This document shows positions 1-9,862 of a DNA stretch of 53,703 nt, one piece after another. How positions within the stretch are numbered: position 1 is the stretch's first letter; every line of letters starts with the position of its first letter. Both the position numbers and the translations under genes were made by a program. The notes beneath the pieces were generated by a model. It did not search any database, was not told the DNA's origin, and saw only the letters and a program-made list of their open reading frames with translations. The stretch is from Candidatus Epulonipiscium sp. (GTDB lineage: Bacteria > Bacillota > Clostridia > Lachnospirales > JAAYNZ01), in contig JAAYNZ010000020.1 of NCBI GenBank assembly GCA_012520595.1, positions 1 to 53,703 on the forward strand, written 5' to 3'.

Positions 1-2
1 AT

Positions 3-260
3 CGAGATGTGACCATCGGAAGTATCAATTCTTCCATTGTACATCCTAGAGAGGTTTTTAAAGAAGCTATTCAGCGAAGTGCGGCACATATTATTCTTCT
101 TCACAACCATCCAAGTGGAGATCCGTCTCCTAGCCGGGAAGATGTACAAGTCACAAAACGAATTATTGAAGCTGGAGAATTATTAGGAATTCCTGTTTTA
201 GATCATATTATTATAGGAAATGGAAATTACATTAGTTTAAAAGAAAAAGATCTATGTTAA
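3..260 (+). CDS. radC: DNA repair protein RadC (JAB/MPN domain), 3' part only; 5' end outside the window
   Basis: Frame open from window edge; [20 protein letters not shown] and [14 protein letters not shown] motif; followed by mreBCD. Confidence 0.93.
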   Translation, partial: RDVTIGSINSSIVHPREVFKEAIQRSAAHIILLHNHPSGDPSPSREDVQVTKRIIEAGELLGIPVLDHIIIGNGNYISLKEKDLC

Positions 261-283
261 AAAAAACAACATAGATCTTTTCT
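245..283 (+). terminator. Intrinsic terminator overlapping the radC stop codon
   Basis: AAAAGATCTATGTT ... AACATAGATCTTTT perfect inverted repeat followed by T-rich tract. Confidence 0.7.
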
Positions 284-628
284 TGTAGTAAAAGACTTTT
301 TTTAGGCGATTTCGTATTTTAATGTTGAAAAGTAGACTAAAAAAGAGTATTATGTTACTAGTAGTCATTTTAACATAGAATACTTATGTAATATTATGAA
401 GTTAGTATAAGTTTCATTTAAAAGATGGGTATAGGAAGAACAGGTAGGTTATATTTTTAGTTTAAGGGATTCCTATTTTTTATTTTTATAAACGTATTAG
501 AATGCTTCTGTATCGGGTAGAATAGAATATGATTACCTATGTTTAAATAAAAAGAAAAAGATATACGAAAAATCGAATAATTTGATAAAGATATTGCTGG
601 ATTTGTAATTCAAGGAAGGAGAACAAAT

Positions 629-1657
629 ATGTTATTTTCGAAAGATATGGGTATTGATTTGGGTACAGCCAATACATTGGTTTTTATAAAGGGAAAAGGA
701 ATTATTGTTAACGAACCTTCAGTTGTTGCAGTAGATACAAGAATAAAACAAGTATTAGCTGTTGGTGATGAAGCAAAACAAATGATAGGTCGAACACCAG
801 GTAATATTGTAGCAATGCGTCCTATGAAAGATGGGGTCATTGCTGATTTTGAAACTACAGAGGCAATGTTACGATATTTTATTAATAAAGCTTATAAAAA
901 AGGCTTTTTTAATGGGAAACCAAGAGTGGTAGTTTGTGTTCCATCAGGAGTGACAGAAGTAGAAAAACGAGCTGTTATTGAAGCGACCATTAATGCTGGA
1001 GCTAGAGAAAGAGATGCTTATTTAGTAGAAGAACCCATGGCAGCAGCGATAGGGGCAGGATTACCTGTAGCAGAGCCTACAGGGAGTATGGTTGTAGACA
1101 TTGGTGGTGGAACCAGTGAAGTTGCTGTTATTTCTTTAGGTGGAGTCGTCACAAGCAAATCTTTACGTATTGCCGGAGATGAGTTAGATGAATATATCGT
1201 AAACTATATAAAAAAAGAATACAGTTTAATGATTGGAGAACGAACAGCAGAAGAAATTAAATTGACCATTGGTTCTGCATATCCTATCCATCCAGAAGAA
1301 AAGAAACAAATTCGAGGAAGAGATTTAATTAGTGGACTACCTAAAACCATTGAAGTTACATCACAAGAGATTTTGCATGCTTTGCAAGAACCAGTGAATG
1401 CCATTGTAGATGCCATTAAGTTTACATTAGAAAAAACCCCCCCTGAACTGGCGGCAGATATTATGGAGACGGGTATTATGCTTACAGGTGGAGGAGCCCT
1501 TTTAAAAGGGTTGGATCAACTAATTAATCAAGAAACAGGAATGCCTGTTCATATTGCAGAAGAACCTTTAAACTGTGTAGTTTTAGGAACAGGATTGGTG
1601 TTAGAACATATTGATACCCTTAAAAGCGTATTGATTTCACCTCGAAAATTAAGGTAA
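629..1657 (+). CDS. mreB: Rod shape-determining protein MreB
   Basis: [30 protein letters not shown] actin-like phosphate-1 motif, [27 protein letters not shown]. Confidence 0.97.
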   Translation: MLFSKDMGIDLGTANTLVFIKGKGIIVNEPSVVAVDTRIKQVLAVGDEAKQMIGRTPGNIVAMRPMKDGVIADFETTEAMLRYFINKAYKKGFFNGKPRVVVCVPSGVTEVEKRAVIEATINAGARERDAYLVEEPMAAAIGAGLPVAEPTGSMVVDIGGGTSEVAVISLGGVVTSKSLRIAGDELDEYIVNYIKKEYSLMIGERTAEEIKLTIGSAYPIHPEEKKQIRGRDLISGLPKTIEVTSQEILHALQEPVNAIVDAIKFTLEKTPPELAADIMETGIMLTGGGALLKGLDQLINQETGMPVHIAEEPLNCVVLGTGLVLEHIDTLKSVLISPRKLR

Positions 1658-1675
1658 TGAACAACGAAATAAGGG

Positions 1676-2554
1676 GTGAAAGCATTGAAATTTAAGAATG
1701 TATCGATTCCTAGAAAATATATTTTAATAATAGTAACCATTGTAACAATGGTTACTATTATTGTAACTTTGCCCAATCGAAAGCAGGTTACGGCATTAGA
1801 AAAGGGGTTAGGGTATATCGTTATTCCTGGCCAAAAAATATTAATTAAGATTCAACATTGGGCTAATGAAAAAATAGCTTTTGTGTTTAATACCTATGAA
1901 ATACAAGAACAAAATAAAAAGTTATTAGCTGAAGTTGATGAATTACGGTATGAAAATAAAATTTTACAACAATATAAAAAAGATAATGAAAATCTTCGAA
2001 GTTTATTAGAGTTGGATCAAAAATACCCAGATTATCCCAAAGTAGGTGCTCAAGTCATAGGAAAAAATCCAGGTAATTGGTTTGATGTCTTCTTAATTGA
2101 TAAAGGAACCAATCATAATTTGGATATTGATATGGTTGTCATGGCAGATAGTGGCTTAGTAGGGCGGATTATTGAGGTAGGGCCTAATTATTCAAAAGTG
2201 TTATCGATTATCGATGATACAAGTTCAGTAAGTGCTCAAGTGTTACGTACGAATGAAGTAGGGGTTGTGCGTGGAGATAAGATATTAATGAATGATGGAT
2301 TATGTAAAGTACAGCATATTACCATGGAAGCACAGATGATTCAAGGAGATGAAATGGTTACTTCACATTTAGGAGATATTTATCCACCAGGAATTTTAAT
2401 CGGGACGATAAAAGAAATTAAAACAGAAAGTCACGGATTAACAAAGTATGCTTTATTAGAGCCTGCTGTAGATTTTCAGCATTTAGAAGAGGTCTTAGTC
2501 ATTAATCAAGTTTGGAAGGAGAAAAAACCTAATTTGAAGGAGTCTGCAAAGTGA
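1676..2554 (+). CDS. mreC: Rod shape-determining protein MreC (start may be TTG at 1685)
   Basis: N-terminal TM, coiled coil, beta-domain; position between mreB and mreD. Confidence 0.93.
   Translation: MKALKFKNVSIPRKYILIIVTIVTMVTIIVTLPNRKQVTALEKGLGYIVIPGQKILIKIQHWANEKIAFVFNTYEIQEQNKKLLAEVDELRYENKILQQYKKDNENLRSLLELDQKYPDYPKVGAQVIGKNPGNWFDVFLIDKGTNHNLDIDMVVMADSGLVGRIIEVGPNYSKVLSIIDDTSSVSAQVLRTNEVGVVRGDKILMNDGLCKVQHITMEAQMIQGDEMVTSHLGDIYPPGILIGTIKEIKTESHGLTKYALLEPAVDFQHLEEVLVINQVWKEKKPNLKESAK
1726..1762. repeat. Perfect palindrome, 18-bp arms with 1-nt centre, inside mreC
   Basis: AATAATAGTAACCATTGT-A-ACAATGGTTACTATTATT read directly from the sequence. Confidence 0.95.
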
Positions 2555-3066
2555 GAATACTGGTTATTAGTTTGCTATTATTATCGTACTTAATTTTACA
2601 GCCCACGTATATACAGTACTTACGAATTATGGGAGTTGTTCCAAATTTGGCAGTAATGATTATCGTTTCTTTTGCTTTATTAAGAGGTAGCGTAGAAGGA
2701 GCTATCATTGGATTTAGTATTGGCTTACTTCAAGATGTTTTTTTTGGTAGGGGCATAGGGTTTCAAGCTTTGATAGGCATGTTTATTGGATATGTATGTG
2801 GGATTCCAAGTCAAAAGTATTATAGAGAAAATTATATACTCCCTTTTTTTCTGATTATTGTTAGTACTTTTGCACAAGGTATGTGTACTTATGTTTTTAC
2901 TTTTTTAATTCGAGGACGGACGAATTTTTTGTTTTTTTTCAACCGCATTATTATTCCAGAAGTAGTGTATACAGCGGCATTGTCCTTATTAATTTATCGA
3001 TTGATTTATGGAATTAATGAAAAAATAGAGGCAAGGGAGCGGTTGCGGCGCAAGCATTTTAGTTGA
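2551..3066 (+). CDS. mreD: Rod shape-determining protein MreD
   Basis: Small polytopic membrane protein overlapping mreC stop; gene order. Confidence 0.9.
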   Translation: MRILVISLLLLSYLILQPTYIQYLRIMGVVPNLAVMIIVSFALLRGSVEGAIIGFSIGLLQDVFFGRGIGFQALIGMFIGYVCGIPSQKYYRENYILPFFLIIVSTFAQGMCTYVFTFLIRGRTNFLFFFNRIIIPEVVYTAALSLLIYRLIYGINEKIEARERLRRKHFS

Positions 3067-5630
3067 AAGGCTTTGAGGTGTTTAGAAAAATGAAGCGATT
3101 ATTAGAAGGCATATGGCGGGTCATAACCCATCGATTATTTTTATTTAGTATAGTAATGATATTGTTATTGTCTCGACTGATTGTACATTTATTTCAGCTT
3201 CAGATTGTAGAAGGGGAACAACATGAAGAAGAGTTAAGGGCAAGTATTTTAAGAGAAATTTCCATTCCTGCTCCTCGGGGAATGATTTTTGATCGATATG
3301 GACGACCTTTAGCAATGAATAAAGTTGCTTTTTCAATTAAAATTGATGATAGTATTGAAGTTACTAATCAAGATGAGATTTTATTACAAATTATTGAATT
3401 ACTAGAAAAGAATCAAGAACAATACATGGACGAATTTCCTATTACTATCGATGAAAAAGGAAATCTAGAGTTTATTGTTAATGAACAAGGAGAAATACGT
3501 TTTAAAGAAGAAATTTTTGGAAAGAAAAAAATAAACTTTACAGATGAACAGAAAAATATGAATGCAGAAGATGTTTTTCAGTACATGAGGAAAAAATTTG
3601 ATATTGATGAAAAATATACTGATTTTGATGCAAGAAAAATTATGGTATTAAAATATCCCTTATATCAAAGACGGTATCGACAATATCAACCGGTAACAGT
3701 AGCGATAGATGTTAGTGAAAAAACAGTAGCTCTGTTGGAAGAGAGGCATTCAGACTTTCCAGGACTTTATATCGATGTAGAACCATTACGTTATTATCCA
3801 GAAGGTGACCTGTTTAGTCATATTATAGGATATATTGGGAAAATTACAGATACCCAATTAGAAGAACTACAAGACAAAGGGTACACCCCTTTTGATATCG
3901 TAGGAAGAACAGGAATTGAAAAAGAAATGGAGATTTATCTTCAAGGGCAAGATGGCAAAATGATGGTTGAAGTAGATAAAGTAGGAAGGCGAATGAATGT
4001 ATTAAAAACAGAAGACGCAATTCCAGGAAACAAGATTTTTTTAACCATTGATCGTAATTTTCAACAAGCAACTCGAGATATTTTGGTTGATAAGTTGTCT
4101 GATATTTTAGTTTCTAGAATAGGTACTTACAGCACAAAAGAACGCTCTTATAATTTAGAAGATATTATGATTAGTATGGTTAAACATCATACCATTTCCA
4201 TTGCTAAGATATTAAGTGCAGATGAAAGTGCAACTGTACAAAAGAAAATTGCAACTCAATTCTCTAATCAATTTGAAGATCCTCAAAAAATGTTAAAAGC
4301 AGATATAGAGATTCTTCAGGAAGCTTTTATAACAATGATTAAAGATAGAAAGATATCCTATAAAGAATTACTATTGGTCTTATGGGAGCAAGGGGTTATT
4401 ACGGGAGATGACTCCTTTTTGGCAGATATTCAAAAAGGGCGTATATCGCCTTTACAGGTTATCAAACAAAAAATTCAACAAGGTGAAATTACTCCTCAAC
4501 AAGTAGGTTTAGATCCTAGCACAGGTTCTGTTGTTGTTATGAATATTCATACAGGAGAAATTTTATCCATGGTGAGTTATCCTAGTTATGATAACAATCA
4601 ATTGGTAAATCATTTTAATACAGAGTACTGGAATGATCTTTTAAACGATCCTACTACACCTTTGTTTCATCGTGCTACTATGGAAAGAAAAGCGCCAGGT
4701 TCCACCTTTAAAATGATTACAGCCATGGCAGGATTAGAAGAAAAGGTGGTAGGAGTTAGAGAAGCGATTTTAGATAAGGGAGTCTTTACAGATGCAGGTC
4801 ATCCACCTGCTCGGTGTTGGATTTATAACTCTTATCATAGTACGCATGGTCATGTTAATCTTGCAGATGCTTTAGAGGTATCCTGTAACTATTATTTTTA
4901 TGAAGTAGCATACCGTATGGGATGGACAGGGAAGGGACGTAGTGCTTTAAAGGGTATTAATACACTCAATGAATATGCTAAAAAGTTTGGATTGGATCAG
5001 CGTTCAGGCATAGAGATTGATGAAACGACTCCTATGTTATCTTCCCCAGATAATAAACGGATACAATTACAACGTTGGCAGCCAACAGCAGAAGAAGGAG
5101 AGTTACGATGGTATGATGGGGATACTATTCGTACAGGGATTGGTCAAGGATGGAATAACTTTGCACCTATTCATATGACGCGTTACATTGCTACTTTGGC
5201 CAATGGAGGTACTTTGTATAAAAGCTATTTGATTAATAAAATTGAAACACCAGATGGGGAATTATATGATAAGAAAGAACCTTTCATTCAAATGAAGTCT
5301 GATTTCGATTCTAAAAATTTAAAATCAATTTATGAAGGTATGCATCGGGTGACAAAAGGAAATCGGGGAACCGTACGAGGCGTTTTTGGTGAATTTCCTA
5401 TTCCTGTAGCAGGAAAGACAGGAACTGCACAAGAAGATCCCAAGCGAGATAGTCATGCTTGGTTTGTGGGTTTTGCTCCTTATGACAATCCGGAAATAGC
5501 TATTTCTGTACTCTTGCCCTTTGGGGAACGATCCGATTATCCAGCTGAAATTTTCAGGGATATTGTAGCTGCTTATTTTGAATTAGATGTTGAACATGAT
5601 AAGATGAATCTTGATAATACATTATATTAG
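3063..5630 (+). CDS. mrdA: Class B penicillin-binding protein (PBP2/MrdA type); likely start ATG 3090
   Basis: Transpeptidase motifs STFK (APGSTFKMITA), SCN (EVSCNYYF), KTG (AGKTGTAQ); N-terminal TM and dimerisation domain. Confidence 0.93.
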   Translation: MKGFEVFRKMKRLLEGIWRVITHRLFLFSIVMILLLSRLIVHLFQLQIVEGEQHEEELRASILREISIPAPRGMIFDRYGRPLAMNKVAFSIKIDDSIEVTNQDEILLQIIELLEKNQEQYMDEFPITIDEKGNLEFIVNEQGEIRFKEEIFGKKKINFTDEQKNMNAEDVFQYMRKKFDIDEKYTDFDARKIMVLKYPLYQRRYRQYQPVTVAIDVSEKTVALLEERHSDFPGLYIDVEPLRYYPEGDLFSHIIGYIGKITDTQLEELQDKGYTPFDIVGRTGIEKEMEIYLQGQDGKMMVEVDKVGRRMNVLKTEDAIPGNKIFLTIDRNFQQATRDILVDKLSDILVSRIGTYSTKERSYNLEDIMISMVKHHTISIAKILSADESATVQKKIATQFSNQFEDPQKMLKADIEILQEAFITMIKDRKISYKELLLVLWEQGVITGDDSFLADIQKGRISPLQVIKQKIQQGEITPQQVGLDPSTGSVVVMNIHTGEILSMVSYPSYDNNQLVNHFNTEYWNDLLNDPTTPLFHRATMERKAPGSTFKMITAMAGLEEKVVGVREAILDKGVFTDAGHPPARCWIYNSYHSTHGHVNLADALEVSCNYYFYEVAYRMGWTGKGRSALKGINTLNEYAKKFGLDQRSGIEIDETTPMLSSPDNKRIQLQRWQPTAEEGELRWYDGDTIRTGIGQGWNNFAPIHMTRYIATLANGGTLYKSYLINKIETPDGELYDKKEPFIQMKSDFDSKNLKSIYEGMHRVTKGNRGTVRGVFGEFPIPVAGKTGTAQEDPKRDSHAWFVGFAPYDNPEIAISVLLPFGERSDYPAEIFRDIVAAYFELDVEHDKMNLDNTLY

Positions 5631-5660
5631 AAAGATAGAAATACACTGGGTGGGAAAATA

Positions 5661-6341
5661 ATGAATCATGATAATTATGTAATCTTTAAAGGAACAAAAG
5701 ATGGATTAATGATTTTGTTAAGTGAGGAATTGGATTTTACAACTTTAAAAAAGCATTTCGAAAAAAAAGTAATCGATGCAAGTCGATTCTTTCATGGTGC
5801 TAAAGTTGCTTTAACATTTCAAGGACGAAGATTATCAGAAGAAGAACAACAAGAACTCATTGAAATTTTATCTGAAAAATCCAAGTTAGACATTTCTTTT
5901 GTTTATGACTCTGAAGATCGTAAGATAGAAATGTCTTCTGTAAAATCAAATACAGAGGCAAACTTAGAGCAATGGGAAGAAGGTAGGGTTGGGTTTTATA
6001 AAGGAACCATTCGTTCAGGCCAACAAATTGAGTTTTCAGGAAGTGTGGTTATTGTTGGAGATGTAAATCCTGGAGGACAAGTGATTGCAGAAGGTAGTAT
6101 TATCGTTTTAGGCGGATTAAAAGGAATGGTACATGCTGGAAGCAAAGGAAATCAAGCAGTTTTTGTAGCTGCTTTATCGATGACTCCTATGCAGTTACGG
6201 ATTGGTAATATTATTAGTCGTTCTCCCGATGAAGAGCAGAATAAAAGTTCAAGTACACCCATCGCACAAATTGCATATATTCATCAAGAAAGAATTTGCA
6301 TTGAACCAATGGATGGAAAAATGAAAAATTTGTTTTTTTAA
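5661..6341 (+). CDS. minC: Septum site-determining protein MinC
   Basis: C-terminal beta-helix repeats (GDVNPGGQVIAEGSIIVLGGLKGMVHAG); upstream of minD. Confidence 0.92.
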   Translation: MNHDNYVIFKGTKDGLMILLSEELDFTTLKKHFEKKVIDASRFFHGAKVALTFQGRRLSEEEQQELIEILSEKSKLDISFVYDSEDRKIEMSSVKSNTEANLEQWEEGRVGFYKGTIRSGQQIEFSGSVVIVGDVNPGGQVIAEGSIIVLGGLKGMVHAGSKGNQAVFVAALSMTPMQLRIGNIISRSPDEEQNKSSSTPIAQIAYIHQERICIEPMDGKMKNLFF

Positions 6342-6579
6342 CAGTTTAAATGTCAAATGAGGTGTGAATTTGAAACAAATTGTAAAAATAAAATAGATGC
6401 AATTTTATTCGTTATTTGGTAATATAATAGTAGAACTTATTATTAAGTTTTAAAGAATAGGATTATTTCCTGCTTTAAAAGTTGCAGAATAAGTTATCTA
6501 TGTACGAACTTGTAACTTTAATTTTGCATATTCATACAATCATCGTAAAAGATAAAAGTAGATGCAAGGGGGAAAATAC

Positions 6580-7377
6580 ATGAGCGAAGTAATCGTTATT
6601 ACATCAGGCAAGGGAGGAGTAGGGAAAACAACAACAACAGCAAACCTTGGGACAGGGCTTGCTTTAGAAGGAAAAAGAGTGGCATTAATTGATGCAGATA
6701 TTGGACTTAGGAACTTAGACGTGGTTATGGGTTTGGAAAATAGAATTGTATATGATTTAGTTGATGTAGTAGAGGGACATTGTCGAGTAAAGCAAGCATT
6801 AATCAAAGACAAACGATATTCAGGAATGTTTTTACTACCAGCTGCTCAAACACGAGATAAAAATGCCATTAATCCGGAACAAATGCAAAAACTATGTGAT
6901 ACGCTAAAAGAAGATTTTGATTATATATTAATTGACTGTCCAGCAGGTATTGAACAAGGTTTTAAAAATGCTATTGCAGGGGCTGACCGAGCTGTTGTAG
7001 TTACCACACCCGAAGTATCAGCTGTTCGAGATGCAGATCGAATTATTGGGCTTTTAGAAGCCAGTGAGTTAAGAAACCCTAAACTAATCGTAAATCGTGT
7101 TAAAGGTGATATGGTTAAACGAGGGGATATGATGGCTATTGAGGATGTAATGGAAATTCTAGCAGTCGATATTATAGGGGTTGTTCCTGATGATGATCAT
7201 ATTGTTATTTCTACGAATCGTGGAGAACCTGTTGTTACGGATTTACATTCTTTAGCAGGACAAGCCTATCGCAACATTACAAAAAGAATTATGGGAGAGG
7301 AAGTTCCTTTGCTTAACTTAGAAGGCGATCAAGGTTTTATGCAACGTTTAAAGAAACTATTTGGATTAGGTGTATAA
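6580..7377 (+). CDS. minD: Septum site-determining protein MinD
   Basis: Deviant Walker A SGKGGVGKTTTTANLG; C-terminal amphipathic helix GFMQRLKKLFGLGV; SD AAGGGGG. Confidence 0.97.
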   Translation: MSEVIVITSGKGGVGKTTTTANLGTGLALEGKRVALIDADIGLRNLDVVMGLENRIVYDLVDVVEGHCRVKQALIKDKRYSGMFLLPAAQTRDKNAINPEQMQKLCDTLKEDFDYILIDCPAGIEQGFKNAIAGADRAVVVTTPEVSAVRDADRIIGLLEASELRNPKLIVNRVKGDMVKRGDMMAIEDVMEILAVDIIGVVPDDDHIVISTNRGEPVVTDLHSLAGQAYRNITKRIMGEEVPLLNLEGDQGFMQRLKKLFGLGV

Positions 7378-7391
7378 AGGGGGAATGCAGA

Positions 7392-7673
7392 ATGGATTTA
7401 TTTAATATCTTAGGTAGAAAGCAAACTTCCAGTTCTGTGGCAAAAGATCGATTAAAATTATTGTTAATCCATGATCGGGCCAACTGTTCTTCAGAAATTT
7501 TAGAAATGCTTAAAAGTGATATCATACAAGTTATTTCTAATTATATGGAAATTGATAAGGAAGGTTTAGACATTCAAATTAGTCAAACTCGCTCAGAGGA
7601 TTCAAATGGTGTTGTTCCTGTTTTATATGCCAATATTCCTATTAAAAATATGCGTAAAGTGAGTAATTCATAG
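7392..7673 (+). CDS. minE: Cell division topological specificity factor MinE
   Basis: KDRLKLLLIHDRANCSSEILEMLKSDIIQVISNYMEID anti-MinCD region. Confidence 0.95.
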   Translation: MDLFNILGRKQTSSSVAKDRLKLLLIHDRANCSSEILEMLKSDIIQVISNYMEIDKEGLDIQISQTRSEDSNGVVPVLYANIPIKNMRKVSNS

Positions 7674-7684
7674 AATATACAATA

Positions 7685-7714
7685 AAAGCAGGGTTAAAAA
7701 CCTGCTTTCCTTTT
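7685..7714 (+). terminator. Terminator-like hairpin between minE and rodA
   Basis: AAAGCAGG gttaaaaa CCTGCTTT then ccttttgttt. Confidence 0.6.
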
Positions 7715-7739
7715 GTTTAATACAGAAAGAAGGTGTCCG

Positions 7740-8879
7740 ATGTTCCAAAAAAAACAATTGAAATACTTTGATATTTGGATTATCATAATAATGATAGCAC
7801 TTGTCATTATAGGGATTATTGCCATAGGAAGTGCGACTCATGTAAATAATCCTGATATAGAACCTTATTATGTAAATAAACAAATTACAGGATTTATAAT
7901 GGGATTTGTTTTAATGTTGATAATCGCTTTTATTGATTATCGATTTATAGGACATTTTTATCCATTGCTTTATATTATCGTTATTGGACTTTTAGTAGCT
8001 GTATTAACTTTAGGGAAAGAAGTGAGTGGTGCTGTTCGGTGGTTAGAATTTGGGCCGATAACTATACAGCCTTCCGAATTTGGTAAAATTATAATGATTC
8101 TTGTTCTTGCAAAAGTAATGGACAAATTTCAAAAACATATCAATCATATTGGGGTTGTACTCTTTGTATTTTTGTTAGTAGGACTTCCGATTTTATTGAT
8201 CCAAAAACAGCCAGATTTATCGACTAGCTTGGTTTTGCTTTTTATAGTAGCAGCCCAATTTTACGTGGCTAAAATGAGCTATGGCTATATTATTACAGGG
8301 GCAGGACTAGGAACACTAGGATTGCTTTTTGTTTGGTGGGGAGCTCATCAGCCAGGTCAAGTTTTTTTAAGAAAGTTCTTAAAGAATCATCAAGTAAATC
8401 GGATTATGTCTTTTATTGACCCACAAACCTATGCTATGTCTGGAGCTTATCAAACCCAGCAGTCGATTCGAGCCATTGGTTCGGGACAATTACAAGGAAA
8501 AGGATTATATCAAGGCACATTAAATCAATTTCAATATTTATTAGAAGCTCGCACCGATTTTATTTTTGCAGTAATTGGAGAAGAATTTGGGTTTATTGGT
8601 TGTGTTACAGTCATTATTTTAATTTCTTTATTGCTTTTTCGATGTTTATGGCTTGCGAAAGATGTTCCTGATTTATATGGTCAACTCATTATCGTTGGAG
8701 TAGCCGCAATGATTTTTTTCCAAAGCTTTGTTCATATTGGGGTCACTACAGGTTTTTTGCCCAATACGGGTATTCCTCTTCCCTTTATTAGTTATGGACT
8801 TAGTGCCTTGTGGAGTAACATGATAGGTATCGGTTTAGTACTTAATGTAGGGATGGCAAGAAGAAAAACTTATTATTAG
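7740..8879 (+). CDS. rodA: SEDS family peptidoglycan polymerase RodA
   Basis: Polytopic; [28 protein letters not shown]-type C-terminus; adjacent to min/mre genes; SD AGAAGGTG before ATG 7740. Confidence 0.93.
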   Translation: MFQKKQLKYFDIWIIIIMIALVIIGIIAIGSATHVNNPDIEPYYVNKQITGFIMGFVLMLIIAFIDYRFIGHFYPLLYIIVIGLLVAVLTLGKEVSGAVRWLEFGPITIQPSEFGKIIMILVLAKVMDKFQKHINHIGVVLFVFLLVGLPILLIQKQPDLSTSLVLLFIVAAQFYVAKMSYGYIITGAGLGTLGLLFVWWGAHQPGQVFLRKFLKNHQVNRIMSFIDPQTYAMSGAYQTQQSIRAIGSGQLQGKGLYQGTLNQFQYLLEARTDFIFAVIGEEFGFIGCVTVIILISLLLFRCLWLAKDVPDLYGQLIIVGVAAMIFFQSFVHIGVTTGFLPNTGIPLPFISYGLSALWSNMIGIGLVLNVGMARRKTYY

Positions 8880-8892
8880 GAGGTTGTTTTAT

Positions 8893-9288
8893 ATGAATAT
8901 TGGCTTAATCGCCCATGATACCAAAAAGAAATTGATGCAAAATTTTACTATTGCATATCGTCATATTTTAAGTAAACACGAGCTATATGCTACAGGAACA
9001 ACGGGGCGACTCGTAGAAGAAGTGACAAATTTAAATGTTCATAAATATTTAGCAGGTCATTTAGGTGGAGAACAACAACTAGGAGCCCAAATTGCTCATA
9101 ATCAAATGGATTTAGTGATTTTTTTAAGAGATCCCCTATCTCCTAAGCTGCATGAACCAGATGTAAATGCTTTAATGAGATTATGTGATATTCATAATAT
9201 TCCTTTAGCGACTAACTTAGCCACTGCAGAATTGTTGATTAAGGCATTAGAACGAGGCGATTTAGAATGGAGAAATATTGTGAGATAA
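8893..9288 (+). CDS. mgsA: Methylglyoxal synthase
   Basis: [70 protein letters not shown]. Confidence 0.97.
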   Translation: MNIGLIAHDTKKKLMQNFTIAYRHILSKHELYATGTTGRLVEEVTNLNVHKYLAGHLGGEQQLGAQIAHNQMDLVIFLRDPLSPKLHEPDVNALMRLCDIHNIPLATNLATAELLIKALERGDLEWRNIVR

Positions 9289-9293
9289 AAATG

Positions 9294-9335
9294 AAAGAAG
9301 TTTCTTTGTATTAAAAAAGAAACTTCTTTTATTTT
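9294..9335 (+). terminator. Intrinsic terminator downstream of mgsA
   Basis: AAAGAAGTTTCTTT ... AAAGAAACTTCTTT followed by T-rich tract. Confidence 0.75.
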
Positions 9336-9421
9336 TGGAATAAGAAATTCATATACAACTCTTTCCCTACATAAGATATAGTAATAAAGGATGGATATGG
9401 ATACACAAAGGGGAGAAGGAT

Positions 9422-9862
9422 ATGAATTATAGAAAAAAACCAACACGAAGACAACCTATTAATAAAAGATCTCGATATAATCAAGAGAAAACAAAAAAAG
9501 AAAAAATCTTGCTTATTTTTTACAAACAGATAGTGATTAGTGTATGTATTTTTATTTGTTTTGTTGGGCTTAAAGTTTTACCATTTGTAGTAACAAAAAA
9601 TTGGATAAAGAATATTAATGAGAGCATATCCTATCAAGTGGAATGGCAACAAGTATATTATATGGCAACCCAATTACCGGCTTTTAAAACTTGGGTAGAA
9701 GAACAATGGACAAAAGAGAAGACGATTGAAGGTTCTGAGGATACTATAGAAGATCTAAAGGAAGAAAGCCCATTGGAACCAGAGCAAGAACAGGATATCA
9801 ATATTTTAGATGAGATAGAACAAAATCCGATAAAAGAGCAAGAAGGGTTATTGGGAAAGTAG
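9422..9862 (+). CDS. SpoIVFA-like protein, N-terminal frame (one TM plus acidic linker), ending at TAG directly after GGGAAAG
   Basis: Basic N-terminus, TM segment (IVISVCIFICFVGLKVLPFVV), Glu-rich linker; immediately upstream of a -1-frame M23 domain and spoIVFB. Confidence 0.75.
   Translation: MNYRKKPTRRQPINKRSRYNQEKTKKEKILLIFYKQIVISVCIFICFVGLKVLPFVVTKNWIKNINESISYQVEWQQVYYMATQLPAFKTWVEEQWTKEKTIEGSEDTIEDLKEESPLEPEQEQDINILDEIEQNPIKEQEGLLGK
9853..9859 (+). promoter_or_regulatory. Candidate -1 ribosomal frameshift slippery heptamer G GGA AAG
   Basis: X XXY YYZ phased to the zero frame, TAG as next codon, -1 frame open into the M23 domain. Confidence 0.5.

Noticed and set aside
610-840. Minus-strand ORF (76 aa) antisense to mreB
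   Set aside because: Lies within a strongly supported mreB CDS; no recognisable domain. The same applies to antisense ORFs at 1204-1416, 3145-3336, 3844-4071 and similar.
1726-1762. dif/Xer or site-specific recombination site
   Set aside because: Does not have the 11-6-11 layout of a dif site and no recombinase gene is nearby.
1549-1776. Minus-strand ORF (75 aa) opposite the mreB/mreC junction
   Set aside because: Its similarity to the MreC TM peptide is explained by the DNA palindrome at 1726-1762, not by a gene.
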